DNA of 64,000 nt from Terribacillus sp. FSL K6-0262. Lineage in GTDB: Bacteria; Bacillota; Bacilli; Bacillales; Amphibacillaceae. The position numbers and the translations under genes are program-made. Of the stretch, positions 9,721 to 20,093 are shown piece by piece; position 1 is the stretch's first letter; each line of letters begins with the position of its first letter. The stretch covers positions 3,015,001 through 3,079,000 of the forward strand of contig NZ_CP150277.1 of the NCBI RefSeq assembly GCF_037977385.1. Reading direction: 5' to 3'. The notes below the pieces were generated by a model that was not told where the DNA came from, ran no database searches, and worked only from the letters and a program-made list of their open reading frames with translations.

Positions 9721-12060
9721 ATGGAATATGGGGAGACGGCTGAAAGCCCTAGAGGCTTTGTGAAAGGTGAATTATTGCATACGATTTTTCGCAAAGAGGA
9801 AGAGCAATTTTCCATCGTCCGCATCAAGGTATTGGAAACCAATGAGACGTTCGATGAGAAGGATATCGTCGTCAAAGGATACATTGGTGAACTGGACCAA
9901 GGCGAGCCTTATTTGTTTTATGGTTCGATGGTCCATCATAAACGCTTTGGTGAACAATATGAAGTGACGGAATACAAGCGGTATGTACCAGAAACGAAGG
10001 ATGGACTGATTCAGTACCTTTCCAGTGACTTGTTCTATGGAATCGGAAAGCGGATTGCCGAGCGTATTGTAGCGAAGCTGGGCGAGAATGCAATAGCGGA
10101 TATTCTGTCCAATGCTGATTTACTGGATGGCATCCAAGGGCTGAACGATGAGAAGAAGGAAAGATTCCTTCATGATCTTCGTACCCATCAAGGCTTTGAC
10201 CATGTGATGGTGCATCTGTCCAAATATGGCATAGGTTTGAAGCTGGCACAGAAGATCTATAAAGTGTATCGTGATGAGGCCATTCAAGTATTGGAGAAGG
10301 ACCCATATCAATATGTATTCGATATCGAAGGATTCGGGTTCCATCGAGCGGATGAAGCTGCCCGTAAGAATAACCTCCCGATGGACCATGGCAGCAGGCT
10401 GCAGGCAGCCTGTCTGATGGTGCTGCAAGACAGCATGCAGGCGGGTCATGTTTATTTGCCGAACGAAGAGGTGCTGAAACAGGCAGCTGTCTTATTGCGC
10501 AGTGCCCAATACGGTATTAGTGCGGACCAGATCGAAGAACAGCTGGGCGTACTGCATGCTCAGAAAAAAGTTGTCAAAGAAGAGGAGCGGATCTATCATC
10601 CGATGCTTTACTTCGCTGAAACTGGATTCTGCAAGCATTTGCAGCGTTTGAATGAACAAGGCACCCAAACGGAGATCGTGCAAGCAGAACTGCTCAAGAT
10701 CATCGGGAAGCTCGAGGAAAAAGAGACGATCAGCTACGGGAAAGAGCAGTTCGAGGCAATCGAGCAAGCATTGCAATCCAAGGTGATGATCCTGACCGGA
10801 GGACCGGGAACCGGTAAGACGACGGTCATCAAAGGTTTCATCAAAGCATATGCGGAAATACATGAGCTATCCCTTGATCCAAAGGACTATAAAGATAAGG
10901 ATGAAAGGTATCCTTTCGTCTTGACGGCACCAACCGGAAGGGCCGCCAAACGGATGAGCGAATCGACAGGCATCCCTGCCAGCACCATCCACCGATTATT
11001 GGGATGGGATGGCACCGAATCCTTCGAGCGTGACGAAGATAATCCGCTTGCCGGGAAGCTGCTTATCGTCGATGAGTTTTCAATGGTCGATATTTGGCTG
11101 GCAAACCGATTGTTCAAAGCGATCCCGGATGATATGCAGGTGCTGCTTGTCGGGGATGAGGATCAATTGCCATCCGTCGGTCCTGGGCAGGTGCTTTCTG
11201 ATTTGCTTCGTACCGAAGCTGTTCCGCGAGTGATGCTGAAGGATGTCTATCGACAAAAAGAAGGCTCGAAAATCATCACGATTGCCCATGCCATCAAAAA
11301 TGGCACCTTGTCGCAGGACGAACTGGAAAAGGACAAAGATTTTAATTTCATCCCTTGCCGCGAGCATCAGGTAGTCGACGTCATCACTCAGATCGTTGGC
11401 CGTGCCGTCGAAAAAGGCTGGGATCTGCGCGATGTACAGCTGCTTGCCCCTATGTATCGTTCGCAGGCCGGTATCCATGCGTTGAACCGCCAGCTTCAGC
11501 AGCTTGTCAATCCAAAGGATAAGCAAAAACGGGAAATGGCAGCAAAAGACGTAATCTTCCGAAAAGGCGATAAGGTCATCCAGCTTGTCAATGACCCGGA
11601 AGAAGGTGTTTTCAATGGCGATATCGGGGAAGTGGTTGCCTTGTTCCGGGAGGAAGAGAATGTCGAGCAAAAGGAGCAGCTTGTCGTTGCCTTCGATGAA
11701 AAAGAAGTCGTCTATGAGAGCAAGGATTTATCTAATTTGATGCATGCTTACTGCATCTCCATCCATAAATCCCAAGGGAGTGAATTTCCAATCGTCATCA
11801 TGCCGGTCGTGCCGGGCTACCGCCGCATGCTCCGTAAAAATTTGCTGTATACCGGCATTACGAGGGCGCAGCGCTCCCTCATACTTGTCGGGGAGAAACA
11901 GGCGTTTTTGCAGGGGATCCAAACAGAGGATACGAATACGCGCTACACTTCTTTGGTGGAGCATCTTGGTTTCAGTGAAGCAGAAGGAGATGACATCGAC
12001 CGGATGCTGCGGGAGGCCGAGGCTGAGCAAGAGGACATTTCCCCTTACGATTTCATGTAG
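9721..12060 (+). CDS. recD2: RecD2-type SF1B DNA helicase
   Basis: A RecB/C-independent RecD-like 5'-3' helicase implicated in fork maintenance and DNA repair. The 779-aa protein has the N-terminal OB-like and helix-hairpin-helix region (GIGKRIAERIV; GFGFHRADEAA) that marks RecD2. It then shows Walker A LTGGPGTGKTT near residue 360, Walker B LLIVDEFSMVD near 450, motif III GDEDQLPSVGPGQ, and motif VI YTGITRAQRSLILVG near 710. It ends in an acidic tail. ATG 9721 lies 13 nt after the TPR gene, with a weak AAGGAG-type site. Confidence 0.94.
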   Translation: MEYGETAESPRGFVKGELLHTIFRKEEEQFSIVRIKVLETNETFDEKDIVVKGYIGELDQGEPYLFYGSMVHHKRFGEQYEVTEYKRYVPETKDGLIQYLSSDLFYGIGKRIAERIVAKLGENAIADILSNADLLDGIQGLNDEKKERFLHDLRTHQGFDHVMVHLSKYGIGLKLAQKIYKVYRDEAIQVLEKDPYQYVFDIEGFGFHRADEAARKNNLPMDHGSRLQAACLMVLQDSMQAGHVYLPNEEVLKQAAVLLRSAQYGISADQIEEQLGVLHAQKKVVKEEERIYHPMLYFAETGFCKHLQRLNEQGTQTEIVQAELLKIIGKLEEKETISYGKEQFEAIEQALQSKVMILTGGPGTGKTTVIKGFIKAYAEIHELSLDPKDYKDKDERYPFVLTAPTGRAAKRMSESTGIPASTIHRLLGWDGTESFERDEDNPLAGKLLIVDEFSMVDIWLANRLFKAIPDDMQVLLVGDEDQLPSVGPGQVLSDLLRTEAVPRVMLKDVYRQKEGSKIITIAHAIKNGTLSQDELEKDKDFNFIPCREHQVVDVITQIVGRAVEKGWDLRDVQLLAPMYRSQAGIHALNRQLQQLVNPKDKQKREMAAKDVIFRKGDKVIQLVNDPEEGVFNGDIGEVVALFREEENVEQKEQLVVAFDEKEVVYESKDLSNLMHAYCISIHKSQGSEFPIVIMPVVPGYRRMLRKNLLYTGITRAQRSLILVGEKQAFLQGIQTEDTNTRYTSLVEHLGFSEAEGDDIDRMLREAEAEQEDISPYDFM

Positions 12061-12119
12061 TATATACAAGGAAATAATTGGACATTCTAACATGTAAAAA
12101 GGATTTGGAGTGATCCGGC

Positions 12120-12320
12120 ATGTTGAAATGTCCGAATTGCGGCAGCAAGGATATCGGGAAAATCGGACCGGAGCAGTATTACTGCTGGGGCTGTTTTATC
12201 GAACTGTCCTATAAAGATGAGATGCTTTCATTGCATCAAGTCGAAGAAGATGGCTCATTGAGTTCCCTTGATGATTTGTTCACGGATGAGGAGCGGAAAT
12301 GCGACGGCGCATCATTCTAG
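12120..12320 (+). CDS. Small zinc-ribbon protein, function unknown
   Basis: The 66-aa protein opens with a likely zinc ribbon made of two Cys pairs (CPNCGS at residues 4-9 and CWGCF at 22-26), followed by an acidic C-terminal half. The first part resembles a ribosomal-protein- or TFIIB-type ribbon; no further domain is seen. A small gene of this kind lies downstream of recD2 in B. subtilis, and I infer an orthologous, uncharacterised gene. It is 4 nt upstream of the AI-2E permease gene and shares its transcript. Function cannot be stated. Confidence 0.7.
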   Translation: MLKCPNCGSKDIGKIGPEQYYCWGCFIELSYKDEMLSLHQVEEDGSLSSLDDLFTDEERKCDGASF

Positions 12321-12324
12321 GAAA

Positions 12325-13386
12325 ATGAAAGAAGCATCCCGCCTTTACCGTGTCCTCTTATGGATGGTGACGATCGTTGTCGCTTTGCTGCTATGCTTCC
12401 TGCTGATCAAGCTGTACCCTTTTTACCGTTCGTTTTTACTGTTCCTGGGCGGACTTTTCCTGCCTTTCATCGTCGCAGCTTTGATTGCTTATTTGCTGCA
12501 TCCGGTGATTGATTTCCTTGCCGCGTGGCGTTTGCCGCGTTGGCTGTCGATCCTTATTATCTATACACTGTTTTTTGGCGTATCCGGTTTCCTGGTGTAC
12601 AAAGGATTCCCGGTGCTGATCAGTCAGGTGAAAGAGTTCAGCCATAATCTGCCCGCGTTGATCCAGCGTTATGATCATTATGTCCGATTCTTATATGAAC
12701 GGACGGCATTCTTGCCGGAAACGGTGCATGACCAGATGGATGCCGTGCTGCATGGCTTGGAGCAGCGTGCCGAAGGATTTTTGAAAAAACTTCTGCATGC
12801 TTGGAACAAGCTGCCGCAAGTGATCATCTTCCTGGTGGTTACACCGGTCATTGTCTTTTATATGCTGAAAGATACGGATAAAATCGGTCATGCAGGCCTT
12901 ATGCTCCTGCCGCGCCGTTACCGCAGCAAGGTCAAGAGCTTGGTGCTGAGGATCGATAATAATCTGGGTCATTACATCAGGGGGGTACTGCTTGTCAGCT
13001 GCATCATCAGCCTTTTGACCTGGACTGCTTTCACACTGATCAAGCTGCCATATTCCCTGATACTGGCTTTGCTGGTCGGGACGACCAATATCATCCCTTA
13101 TTTCGGTCCGATCATCGGAGCGGTGCCAGCTGTATTGGTAGGACTAACAATCAGTCCGAAAACAGCCCTGCTTGCTGGTATCACGGTGTTCATCATCCAA
13201 TTGATCGAAGGGAACCTGCTTTCTCCTTTCATTGTCGGCAAAAGCATCCATATCCATCCGCTGCTGATCATTTTCGCCTTGCTTGTCGGCGGTGAACTAG
13301 GGGGTATTATCGGTATGATCGCTGCTGTGCCTGTCCTGACCATTTTGAAAGCATGCGTGGATACGGCAAAGGAGCCGGATGTTTGA
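12325..13386 (+). CDS. AI-2E family membrane permease (YrrI-like)
   Basis: A 353-aa polytopic membrane protein of the AI-2E/PerM family. It has an N-terminal hydrophobic cluster (residues about 10-85 with several TM segments), a soluble amphipathic middle, and a C-terminal membrane block with the family signature LVGTTNIIPYFGPIIGAVP and GNLLSPFIVGKSIHIHPLLI. Family members export autoinducer-2 or act as Na+/H+ antiporters; the substrate cannot be assigned. The frame is open further upstream, but ATG 12325 is chosen because earlier starts run into the preceding gene; its AGGA site is weak, suggesting coupling. Its TGA stop lies inside the alaS -35 box. Confidence 0.85.
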   Translation: MKEASRLYRVLLWMVTIVVALLLCFLLIKLYPFYRSFLLFLGGLFLPFIVAALIAYLLHPVIDFLAAWRLPRWLSILIIYTLFFGVSGFLVYKGFPVLISQVKEFSHNLPALIQRYDHYVRFLYERTAFLPETVHDQMDAVLHGLEQRAEGFLKKLLHAWNKLPQVIIFLVVTPVIVFYMLKDTDKIGHAGLMLLPRRYRSKVKSLVLRIDNNLGHYIRGVLLVSCIISLLTWTAFTLIKLPYSLILALLVGTTNIIPYFGPIIGAVPAVLVGLTISPKTALLAGITVFIIQLIEGNLLSPFIVGKSIHIHPLLIIFALLVGGELGGIIGMIAAVPVLTILKACVDTAKEPDV

Positions 13387-13411
13387 CAAAATCCGCTTTT
13401 TTCTCTATACT
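13383..13411 (+). promoter_or_regulatory. Sigma-A promoter of the alaS T-box transcript
   Basis: A consensus TTGACA (13383-13388), 17-nt spacer, and TATACT (13406-13411). The -35 box contains the TGA stop of the upstream permease gene. Confidence 0.75.
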
Positions 13412-13417
13412 TACGCT

Positions 13418-13665
13418 TAGATTTATAGTGAAAAGCGATGAAGGTACCAGTACATGACGTCCTTTTATCAAGAGAAGAGATTCCTTGGCTGCGAGAATCT
13501 CCATAAAAGCGTGATGGAAAGCTATACCGGAGCTCTGAGTTAATCCTTATCGGATGCGCACCGTTATCTGCGCTTAAAGGTGATAGGCCGTTTTTTGGCT
13601 TATAATCAGGGTGGTACCGCGATCATACTCTCGTCCCTGCAAATGGCAGGCACGGGAGTTTTTTG
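13418..13665 (+). promoter_or_regulatory. T-box leader of alaS, specifier GCU (Ala)
   Basis: The canonical T-box AGGGTGGTACCGCG is at 13608-13621. The specifier GCT at 13521-13523 sits in GAAA-GCT-A, and the antiterminator bulge TGGT pairs with ACCA, matching the A73 discriminator of tRNA-Ala. Uncharged tRNA-Ala would favour antitermination and alaS expression. Confidence 0.9.
13627..13665 (+). terminator. T-box regulated terminator before alaS
   Basis: CTCTCGTCCCTGC and GCAGGCACGGGAG form a stem with a small mismatch, followed by TTTTTTG. It lies directly after the T-box motif. Confidence 0.8.
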
Positions 13666-13694
13666 TATGTTTACATAATAAAGGAGGCTTTTTC

Positions 13695-16331
13695 ATGGAA
13701 AAATTAACGTCTGCTGAAGTAAGACAGAAATTCCTCGATTTCTTCAAGGAGAAAGGACACAGCATCGAGCCGAGTGCTTCATTGGTACCGGTCGATGATC
13801 CGTCCTTGCTATGGATCAACAGCGGAGTTGCAACACTGAAGAAATATTTTGACGGACGGGTCGTGCCCGAGAATCCGCGCATCGTCAATGCACAGAAAAG
13901 CATCCGTACAAATGATATCGAAAATGTCGGCTTCACTGCACGCCATCATACGTTCTTTGAAATGCTTGGGAACTTCTCGATCGGTGACTATTTCAAGAAG
14001 GAAGCAATCCTGTGGGCATGGGAGTTCCTGACTGATAAAAAGTGGATCGGCTTTGATCCGGAGCGTCTATCCGTTACCGTTCACCCGGAAGACGAGGAAG
14101 CTTATCAGATGTGGCGTGACCTTGTCGGTCTTCCAGAGGAGCGGATCATCCGCACGGAAGAGAACTTCTGGGATATCGGCGAAGGTCCAAGTGGTCCCAA
14201 TTCGGAGATTTTCTATGACCGCGGCGAAGAATATGGCAATGATCCATCTGATCCCGAGCTTTACCCAGGCGGTGAAAACGAGCGTTATCTGGAAATATGG
14301 AACCTTGTTTTCAGTCAATTCAACCATAACCCGGATCACACGTACACACCGCTTCCAAAACAGAACATCGATACCGGTATGGGCCTGGAGAGGATGGTAT
14401 GTGTCATCCAGGATACAAAAACGAATTTCGAAACAGACTTATTCATGCCGATCATCGAGAAAACGTCAGAATTTGCAAAAGTCAAATATGGCCATACCCC
14501 TGCAGATGATACGGCGTTCAAGGTCATTGCCGATCATATCCGTACTGTTTCCTTTGCAATCAGTGATGGTGCGCTTCCTTCCAACGAAGGCCGCGGCTAT
14601 GTACTGCGCCGCTTGATCCGCCGGGCGGTGCGCTATGCGAAGAATATCGGAATAGAGAAACCGTTCATGAAGGAACTTGTCCCTGTCGTTGGTGACATCA
14701 TGGATGCTTTCTATCCGCAAATCCTGGAAAAACGCGAATTCATCGAAACTGTCATCCAGACAGAGGAAGAAAGATTCCATGAAACACTTGCTGATGGTTT
14801 GAACATCCTCAATCGTATCGTCGCGGAAGAAAAGGAGAAGGGAAGCAACGTCTTCCCTGGCACAGAAGTATTCCGTCTGTATGACACATATGGCTTCCCG
14901 AAAGAATTGACGGAGGAATATGTCAGTGAAGAGGGCTTCACTATCGATGAAGCCGGTTTTGAAGAAGAGATGAAACAGCAGCGGGAACGTGCCCGTGAAG
15001 CTCGTCAGAAAGTGAACAGCATGCATGTACAGGACAGTGTCCTGCAGGAAGTGGAAGCCGAAAGCACATTTATCGGTTATGACCGTACGGAAACAGATGC
15101 AGCCATTTTGGCCATCGTCAAGGACAAGCAGCTGGCTGACGTGGCAATGGAGGGTGATGAAATCTTCTTCATCCTGGAAGAAACGCCATTTTATGCTGAA
15201 AGCGGCGGGCAGGTAGCCGATGAAGGCTGGGTGACGACAGAAACAGCGACCGTATTCGTACAAGCTGTCAAAAAAGCACCGAAAGGGCAGAACCTTCACC
15301 AAGGTGTCGTAAAGCAAGGCCAGATCAAAGTAAAGGAAATCGTCCATGCGAAAGTCGATACAAGCAGACGTCAGCATATCGTCAAAAACCATACAGCGAC
15401 GCATCTGCTGCATCAGGCTTTGAAGGATGTATTAGGTACACATGTCAACCAGGCTGGTTCCCTGGTCGCTCCTGACCGTCTTCGATTCGATTTCTCCCAC
15501 TTCCATGCAGTGACGAAAGAAGAATTGGAAAAAATCGAGGAGATCGTCAATGAAAAAATCTGGGATGAGCTTGCTGTCAGCACATCCTACCAAAGCTTGA
15601 GTGACGCAAAGGAAATGGGCGCGATGGCGCTGTTCGGTGAAAAATACGGCGATGTCGTCCGCGTTGTCCAAATCGGTGATTACAGCCTTGAGCTTTGCGG
15701 AGGGGTGCATGTACGCAACACTTCCCAAATCGGTCTGTTCAAGATTGTTTCCGAAAGCGGCATAGGTGCAGGAACACGCCGTATCGAAGCAGTGACTTCC
15801 AAGGAAGCATATCGATTCACGATGCAGCAGCAGCATATCCTTTCTGAAGCTGCGGCAGAACTGAAAACAGCAAACGATCAAGTACCTTCCCGAATCGAGG
15901 CGGTATTTGCCGAACTGAAGGAAGTACAGCGGGAGCGTGACAGCCTGCGCGGCAAACTGTCCCAGCTGGAAGCAGGCAATATCCTTGATAAAGTGAAAGA
16001 AGTGAAAGGTGTCAACGTGCTGGCAGAGCAAGTGGACGCAGCCGATATGAATCAGCTCCGCGACATGGTCGATGATCTGAAGCAGAAACTTGAAAGCGGC
16101 GTTATCCTGCTTGCTGCAACGGCTGAAGGCAAGGTGCAGCTGGCAGCCGGCGTATCCAAGGATCTGATCGGACGCGGCCTTCATGCGGGCAACCTGATCA
16201 AAGAAACAGCAAAACGCTGTGGAGGCGGCGGGGGCGGCCGTCCGGATATGGCCCAGGCTGGCGGTAAGAATCCGGAGCAGGTGCCACAAGCTCTTGCATA
16301 TGCAGCCGTATATGTCGAAGAACAACTTTGA
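13695..16331 (+). CDS. alaS: Alanyl-tRNA synthetase
   Basis: Class II synthetase charging tRNA-Ala, 878 aa. The catalytic core starts [14 protein letters not shown], with the AlaRS-specific [12 protein letters not shown] and [14 protein letters not shown] segments. The editing domain keeps its zinc ligands in [11 protein letters not shown] (near residue 566) and CGGVHV (near residue 665). The C-terminal C-Ala domain ends with a glycine-rich [15 protein letters not shown] motif. ATG 13695 is preceded by AAGGAGG 7 nt upstream; the longer open frame is leader. Expression should follow tRNA-Ala charging through the T-box. Confidence 0.97.
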   Translation: MEKLTSAEVRQKFLDFFKEKGHSIEPSASLVPVDDPSLLWINSGVATLKKYFDGRVVPENPRIVNAQKSIRTNDIENVGFTARHHTFFEMLGNFSIGDYFKKEAILWAWEFLTDKKWIGFDPERLSVTVHPEDEEAYQMWRDLVGLPEERIIRTEENFWDIGEGPSGPNSEIFYDRGEEYGNDPSDPELYPGGENERYLEIWNLVFSQFNHNPDHTYTPLPKQNIDTGMGLERMVCVIQDTKTNFETDLFMPIIEKTSEFAKVKYGHTPADDTAFKVIADHIRTVSFAISDGALPSNEGRGYVLRRLIRRAVRYAKNIGIEKPFMKELVPVVGDIMDAFYPQILEKREFIETVIQTEEERFHETLADGLNILNRIVAEEKEKGSNVFPGTEVFRLYDTYGFPKELTEEYVSEEGFTIDEAGFEEEMKQQRERAREARQKVNSMHVQDSVLQEVEAESTFIGYDRTETDAAILAIVKDKQLADVAMEGDEIFFILEETPFYAESGGQVADEGWVTTETATVFVQAVKKAPKGQNLHQGVVKQGQIKVKEIVHAKVDTSRRQHIVKNHTATHLLHQALKDVLGTHVNQAGSLVAPDRLRFDFSHFHAVTKEELEKIEEIVNEKIWDELAVSTSYQSLSDAKEMGAMALFGEKYGDVVRVVQIGDYSLELCGGVHVRNTSQIGLFKIVSESGIGAGTRRIEAVTSKEAYRFTMQQQHILSEAAAELKTANDQVPSRIEAVFAELKEVQRERDSLRGKLSQLEAGNILDKVKEVKGVNVLAEQVDAADMNQLRDMVDDLKQKLESGVILLAATAEGKVQLAAGVSKDLIGRGLHAGNLIKETAKRCGGGGGGRPDMAQAGGKNPEQVPQALAYAAVYVEEQL

Positions 16332-16398
16332 TTTTCCAAATCCGACAGAAAAGTATATACTGTAAAAAAAGACTGGCAATAAAAGCGAGGTGGCTGCT

Positions 16399-16665
16399 TT
16401 GAGTTCGATGGATAAAACAATGAAATTCAACTTCCCTGAGGAACCGATGGACGAGAATGTCCGAGAAGTGCTGATGTCCGTGTTTGAAGCATTGCGGGAA
16501 AAAGGATACAATCCTATCAATCAGATCGTGGGCTATCTGCTGTCCGGGGATCCGGCTTATATTCCCCGGCACAAAGATGCCAGGAATCTTATCCGCCGCA
16601 TGGAGCGGGATGAGATCGTGGAACAACTGGTAAAATTTTATTTGGAACATAACCATCATGACTGA
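16399..16665 (+). CDS. ireB: IreB family regulatory protein (UPF0297)
   Basis: A small 88-aa cytosolic protein with the highly conserved core [18 protein letters not shown] followed by [13 protein letters not shown]. In Enterococcus, IreB is a substrate of the Ser/Thr kinase IreK and affects cephalosporin tolerance; the B. subtilis counterpart is YrzL. TTG 16399 is chosen because GAGGTGG ends 5 nt upstream and gives the usual MSS-DKTMKF start; GTG 16390 lies inside the SD. It overlaps ruvX by 8 nt, in the conserved ireB-ruvX-yrzB operon downstream of alaS. Confidence 0.9.
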   Translation: MSSMDKTMKFNFPEEPMDENVREVLMSVFEALREKGYNPINQIVGYLLSGDPAYIPRHKDARNLIRRMERDEIVEQLVKFYLEHNHHD

Positions 16666-17086
16666 CATACTAAAAACGATCGGACTGGATGTCGGCTCCA
16701 AAACGATCGGCGTGGCGATCAGCGATGGACTGGGCTGGACTGCCCAGGGCCTGACAACGATCCATTGGAATGAACCGGATTATGGAACAGCCAGGAATGA
16801 ATTGCAGCAAATCATTCAGCAGCATGAAGTCGGAAGGGCTGTCATTGGCATGCCGAAGAACATGAATGGTACAATCGGTCCAAGGGGAGAAGCATCACAG
16901 GCTTTTTCCCATTGGATCAAAGAAGAGTTCGCTATTGAAACGGTGCTCTGGGACGAGCGTATGACAACGATGGCAGCTGAACGTGTGCTGCTTGAAGCGG
17001 ATCTCAGCCGGAAGAAACGCAAGAAAGTAATCGATAAGATGGCAGCAGTCATGATCCTGCAAGGCTATCTGGATTCGAAACAATAA
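16658..17086 (+). CDS. ruvX: YqgF/RuvX RNase H-like nuclease
   Basis: The 142-aa protein has an RNase H-like fold with the first catalytic Asp in [17 protein letters not shown] (D11), the [17 protein letters not shown] segment, and a last acidic site in LWDERMTT followed by an [16 protein letters not shown] helix. The family was named as a putative Holliday-junction resolvase; in bacteria it is better linked to 5' end processing of pre-16S rRNA. B. subtilis yrrK is at the same position. It overlaps ireB and is 13 nt ahead of yrzB. Confidence 0.9.
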   Translation: MTDILKTIGLDVGSKTIGVAISDGLGWTAQGLTTIHWNEPDYGTARNELQQIIQQHEVGRAVIGMPKNMNGTIGPRGEASQAFSHWIKEEFAIETVLWDERMTTMAAERVLLEADLSRKKRKKVIDKMAAVMILQGYLDSKQ

Positions 17087-17099
17087 GGAGTGTAGCCGT

Positions 17100-17387
17100 A
17101 TGGCATTGGAAGAAAAAGAACGTATCATCATCCCGGATGAAAATGGGGAGGAGCATTTATTCGAGGTTTTGTTCAACTTTGACGTCGATGAAACCGGAAA
17201 CTCCTATATCGCAGTCGTCCCTGCGGAACAAGCTGATGCAGATGACGAAGTAGAGGTGTTTGCTTTCCGTTATGAAGAGAAAGGCGACGACAAGGACCTG
17301 ACATTGTTCCAGATCGATACAGAGGAAGAATGGGAAATGGTCGAAGAAATGCTGAATACACTAACTGATGAGGAAGACGGCATCTAA
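17100..17387 (+). CDS. yrzB: DUF1292 family acidic protein YrzB
   Basis: A 95-aa very acidic protein beginning MALEEKERIIIPDENGEEHLF. The DUF1292 core (EVLFNFDVDETGNSYIAVVP) and the FRYEEKGDD and EEEWEMVEEMLNTL segments are typical. Function is unknown; the family is widespread in Firmicutes downstream of ruvX. AAGGAGTG stands before the ATG. A strong terminator closes the operon just after its stop. Confidence 0.85.
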   Translation: MALEEKERIIIPDENGEEHLFEVLFNFDVDETGNSYIAVVPAEQADADDEVEVFAFRYEEKGDDKDLTLFQIDTEEEWEMVEEMLNTLTDEEDGI

Positions 17388-17402
17388 TCTTGGAATAGGC
17401 AG

Positions 17403-17439
17403 TCCTCTCTTTCCGATAAGGCAGAGAGGATTTTTTCTT
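17403..17439 (+). terminator. Terminator after ireB-ruvX-yrzB
   Basis: TCCTCTCT (17403-17410) pairs with AGAGAGGA (17423-17430) and is followed by TTTTTTCTT. Confidence 0.85.
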
Positions 17440-17526
17440 GCAGCTTTATCCGCATAATTTGTCGTGCGGGTGGTGAGCCCCCTGACGTTTATTGTATAAT
17501 AGGGCGGATAAAGGAGGAAAGATAGC

Positions 17527-18654
17527 TTGACTGCCTCGAATGATGATCTTTTTCAACAGAATCGGGACAGAAGAATGGAGGAAGCAAGCGTCGTGCGGAA
17601 AATAGTATTGATGATCATATCCGTAATAATCGTACTTCTATTGATTGGTGCACTCGGGACCTTTATCTACGTTAATGCCAGTATGAAAGCTGTCGATTCA
17701 GACAATGATACAACACAGGTTGTCGAAGTTCCCATGGGAGCTACTGCTTCCTCGATCGGTCAATCCTTGGAGGAGCAGGGTCTGATTAAGAATGCCTTCA
17801 TTTTCAGGCTGTATGTGAAGTTTTCCGGTGAGGCCAACTTCCGCGCGGGGAATTATGAGCTCTCCCCATCCATGTCCATGCAGCAGGTCGTCGATGAACT
17901 GAACGACCCAGAGGCGGGGAATACCCCGTCTGCATCTGCTGCTGTTCCTGAAGGATCTGATATCGAGGAAATAAGCGTCATCCTTTCTGAGTCATTGGGC
18001 ATAGATAAGCAGGCTTTCCTGGATAAGATGAAAGATAAGGCCTATATCAAACAATTGATCAGTGAATATCCGGATATCCTGACGGAGGATATCCTGAATG
18101 AAGATATACGTTATCCGCTTGAAGGCTACTTATTTGCGGCTACTTATAACTTTACATCCAAGGATGATATTACGATCGATAAGGTGGTCCATATGATGCT
18201 GGACAAGTCACAGCAGATCATCACACCTTATTTGGATGGATTCAAGCAGAAGGACTTGACTGTGAACGAGGCACTCACATTCGCTTCACTTGTCGAGAAT
18301 GAAGCGAGGAATGAGGATGAACGCAAGATGATTGCGGGCATTTTCTATAACCGTCTGGAAGAGGATATGAAACTGCAGACAGATCCAACTGTGCTTTATG
18401 CATTGGGAGAGCATAAGCCGCGGGTGTATTACAAGGACTTGGAAGTGGATTCCCCTTACAATACATACAGAATAAAAGGACTTCCTGTCGGTCCGATCAG
18501 CAACTTCTCAGAGGATGCACTTGAAGCAGTCGTGAATCCGGAGAATTCGGATTACTTGTATTTCCTGGCCGGGGATGATGGAGAAATCTATTATGCGCGG
18601 ACCTTCGACGAGCATGAAGAACTGATCGAAAAACATATGCATTTGGATGAGTAA
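17527..18654 (+). CDS. mltG: Endolytic murein transglycosylase MltG
   Basis: MltG cleaves nascent peptidoglycan strands at the membrane and so sets glycan length. The 375-aa protein has one N-terminal TM helix (residues about 26-48), an extracellular LysM-like region (VVEVPMGATASSIGQSLEE), and the YceG domain with the likely catalytic Glu in ASLVENEARNEDER (E257) and the KLQTDPTVLYALG signature. TTG 17527 is taken as start, with AAGGAGG 8 nt upstream. B. subtilis yrrL is at the same place. It is followed 22 nt later by trmR. Confidence 0.92.
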   Translation: MTASNDDLFQQNRDRRMEEASVVRKIVLMIISVIIVLLLIGALGTFIYVNASMKAVDSDNDTTQVVEVPMGATASSIGQSLEEQGLIKNAFIFRLYVKFSGEANFRAGNYELSPSMSMQQVVDELNDPEAGNTPSASAAVPEGSDIEEISVILSESLGIDKQAFLDKMKDKAYIKQLISEYPDILTEDILNEDIRYPLEGYLFAATYNFTSKDDITIDKVVHMMLDKSQQIITPYLDGFKQKDLTVNEALTFASLVENEARNEDERKMIAGIFYNRLEEDMKLQTDPTVLYALGEHKPRVYYKDLEVDSPYNTYRIKGLPVGPISNFSEDALEAVVNPENSDYLYFLAGDDGEIYYARTFDEHEELIEKHMHLDE

Positions 18655-18676
18655 GCAGGTAAAGTGAGGAAATGAT

Positions 18677-19312
18677 ATGTTACAAGCAATAATGGATTAC
18701 TTGGAGGAGCATGTGGAGCCTTCACCGGAATGGGCCAGAAAATTGGAAGAGCTTGCTGCAGGGGATCGTGTCCCGATCATGGAGCCGCTCGGCATCCAAT
18801 TTTTGATGCAGATTATCCGGCTCCATCAGCCGGCCAAGATTTTGGAAATCGGTACGGCAATCGGATATTCCGCCCTTATGATGCGCCATGCGAAATCCGG
18901 CGTGCGCATCGTGACTGTCGAGCGGGATGAAATCCGTTATGAACAAGCGATCACACATATCCGGGAACAAGGTGCCCAGGAGGATATCCTGGTTCTAAAA
19001 GGCGATGCATTCGATTTGGAAGAGACGATCCGAGCGCATGCTCCTTATGATTTCGTTTTTATCGATGCAGCAAAAGGGCAATACCAGCGTTTCTTCGAGG
19101 CATATAGTGAGATGCTGAGTGAGCGCGGGGTGATCGTCAGTGATAATGTCTTATTCAAAGGCTATGTAGCGGATGACAGCGATGCAACACCGCGCAAAGC
19201 AAATATTGCAAAGAAGATTCGTAAATATAACGAATGGTTATTCGGGCATGAAGCTTTCCATACTACTATTTTGCCAGTGGGTGATGGAGTAGCCATCAGT
19301 GTGAAGAAATGA
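18677..19312 (+). CDS. trmR: tRNA 5-hydroxyuridine methyltransferase TrmR
   Basis: A SAM-dependent O-methyltransferase (211 aa) of the COMT-like family. It has SAM motif [16 protein letters not shown] near residue 57, the acidic VTVERDE loop, [15 protein letters not shown], and the metal/substrate motif [14 protein letters not shown]. subtilis TrmR (YrrM) converts ho5U34 to mo5U34 in tRNAs, and position after mltG supports this assignment. In B. subtilis trhP1 and trhP2, which help make the ho5U substrate, follow directly; here udk follows instead. Confidence 0.85.
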   Translation: MLQAIMDYLEEHVEPSPEWARKLEELAAGDRVPIMEPLGIQFLMQIIRLHQPAKILEIGTAIGYSALMMRHAKSGVRIVTVERDEIRYEQAITHIREQGAQEDILVLKGDAFDLEETIRAHAPYDFVFIDAAKGQYQRFFEAYSEMLSERGVIVSDNVLFKGYVADDSDATPRKANIAKKIRKYNEWLFGHEAFHTTILPVGDGVAISVKK

Positions 19313-19341
19313 ATGAGGAAGCAGGAAGAGGAGCAGAAATA

Positions 19342-19974
19342 ATGGCAAAGAAACCTATCATTATCGGTGTTGCAGGAGGATCGGGTTCAGGAAAGACTTC
19401 TGTCACAAGATCCATCTACAAACGGTTTACGGACAAGACGATCCTGGTAATCGAACAAGATTCCTATTATAAGGATCAATCCCATCTTCCGTTCGAGAAG
19501 CGTCTGAACACAAACTATGATCATCCTTTTGCATTTGATAATGAGCTGCTGATGCAGCATTTGCAGCAACTTGGAGAACAAAAACCAATCGAGAAACCGA
19601 TTTATGATTATAAAATCCATACACGTTCCGAAGAAACGATACCAGTGGAGCCGAAGGATGTCATCATCCTGGAAGGCATCCTTATCTTGGAGGATGAACG
19701 GCTGCGGGATATGATGGATATCAAAGTATTCGTCGATACCGATGCCGATCTTCGCATCATCCGCCGGCTGCTGCGGGATATCAAGGAACGGGGCCGTACG
19801 ATTGATTCTGTCATCGAACAGTATGTGAATGTCGTCCGTCCGATGCATCTGCAATTCATCGAGCCAACGAAGCGATATGCAGATATCATCATACCGGAGG
19901 GCGGCGAAAACCATGTAGCCATCGATTTGATGGCTGCAAAAATCGAGACGATCCTTTCTGGCCGCACGACATGA
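19342..19974 (+). CDS. udk: Uridine kinase
   Basis: Phosphorylates uridine and cytidine in pyrimidine salvage. The 210-aa protein begins [22 protein letters not shown], giving a P-loop at residues about 11-18, and has the base/ribose-binding [15 protein letters not shown] and [11 protein letters not shown] segments and the lid [16 protein letters not shown] 19342 has GAGGAG 9 nt upstream; the longer frame from 19309 overlaps trmR and has no site. Transcription probably continues from trmR. Confidence 0.94.
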   Translation: MAKKPIIIGVAGGSGSGKTSVTRSIYKRFTDKTILVIEQDSYYKDQSHLPFEKRLNTNYDHPFAFDNELLMQHLQQLGEQKPIEKPIYDYKIHTRSEETIPVEPKDVIILEGILILEDERLRDMMDIKVFVDTDADLRIIRRLLRDIKERGRTIDSVIEQYVNVVRPMHLQFIEPTKRYADIIIPEGGENHVAIDLMAAKIETILSGRTT

Positions 19975-20093
19975 CTTGTACAGATAAGTATTGAATTTTC
20001 GGCGGGAATCTGCCATAGTATGGAATATGCATGAAAACGCTATAGAAGCAAGGCAAAGGGAAAGAATCTTTTAGAGCTCAAGGGGTGGTTGAA

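Noticed and set aside
14466..15413. Minus-strand frame of about 315 codons within alaS
   Set aside because: Overlaps conserved AlaRS sequence; no ribosome site or domain.
15432..16520. Long minus-strand frame opposite the 3' half of alaS
   Set aside because: It is a shadow of alaS codon bias and also crosses the start of ireB; composition is not protein-like.
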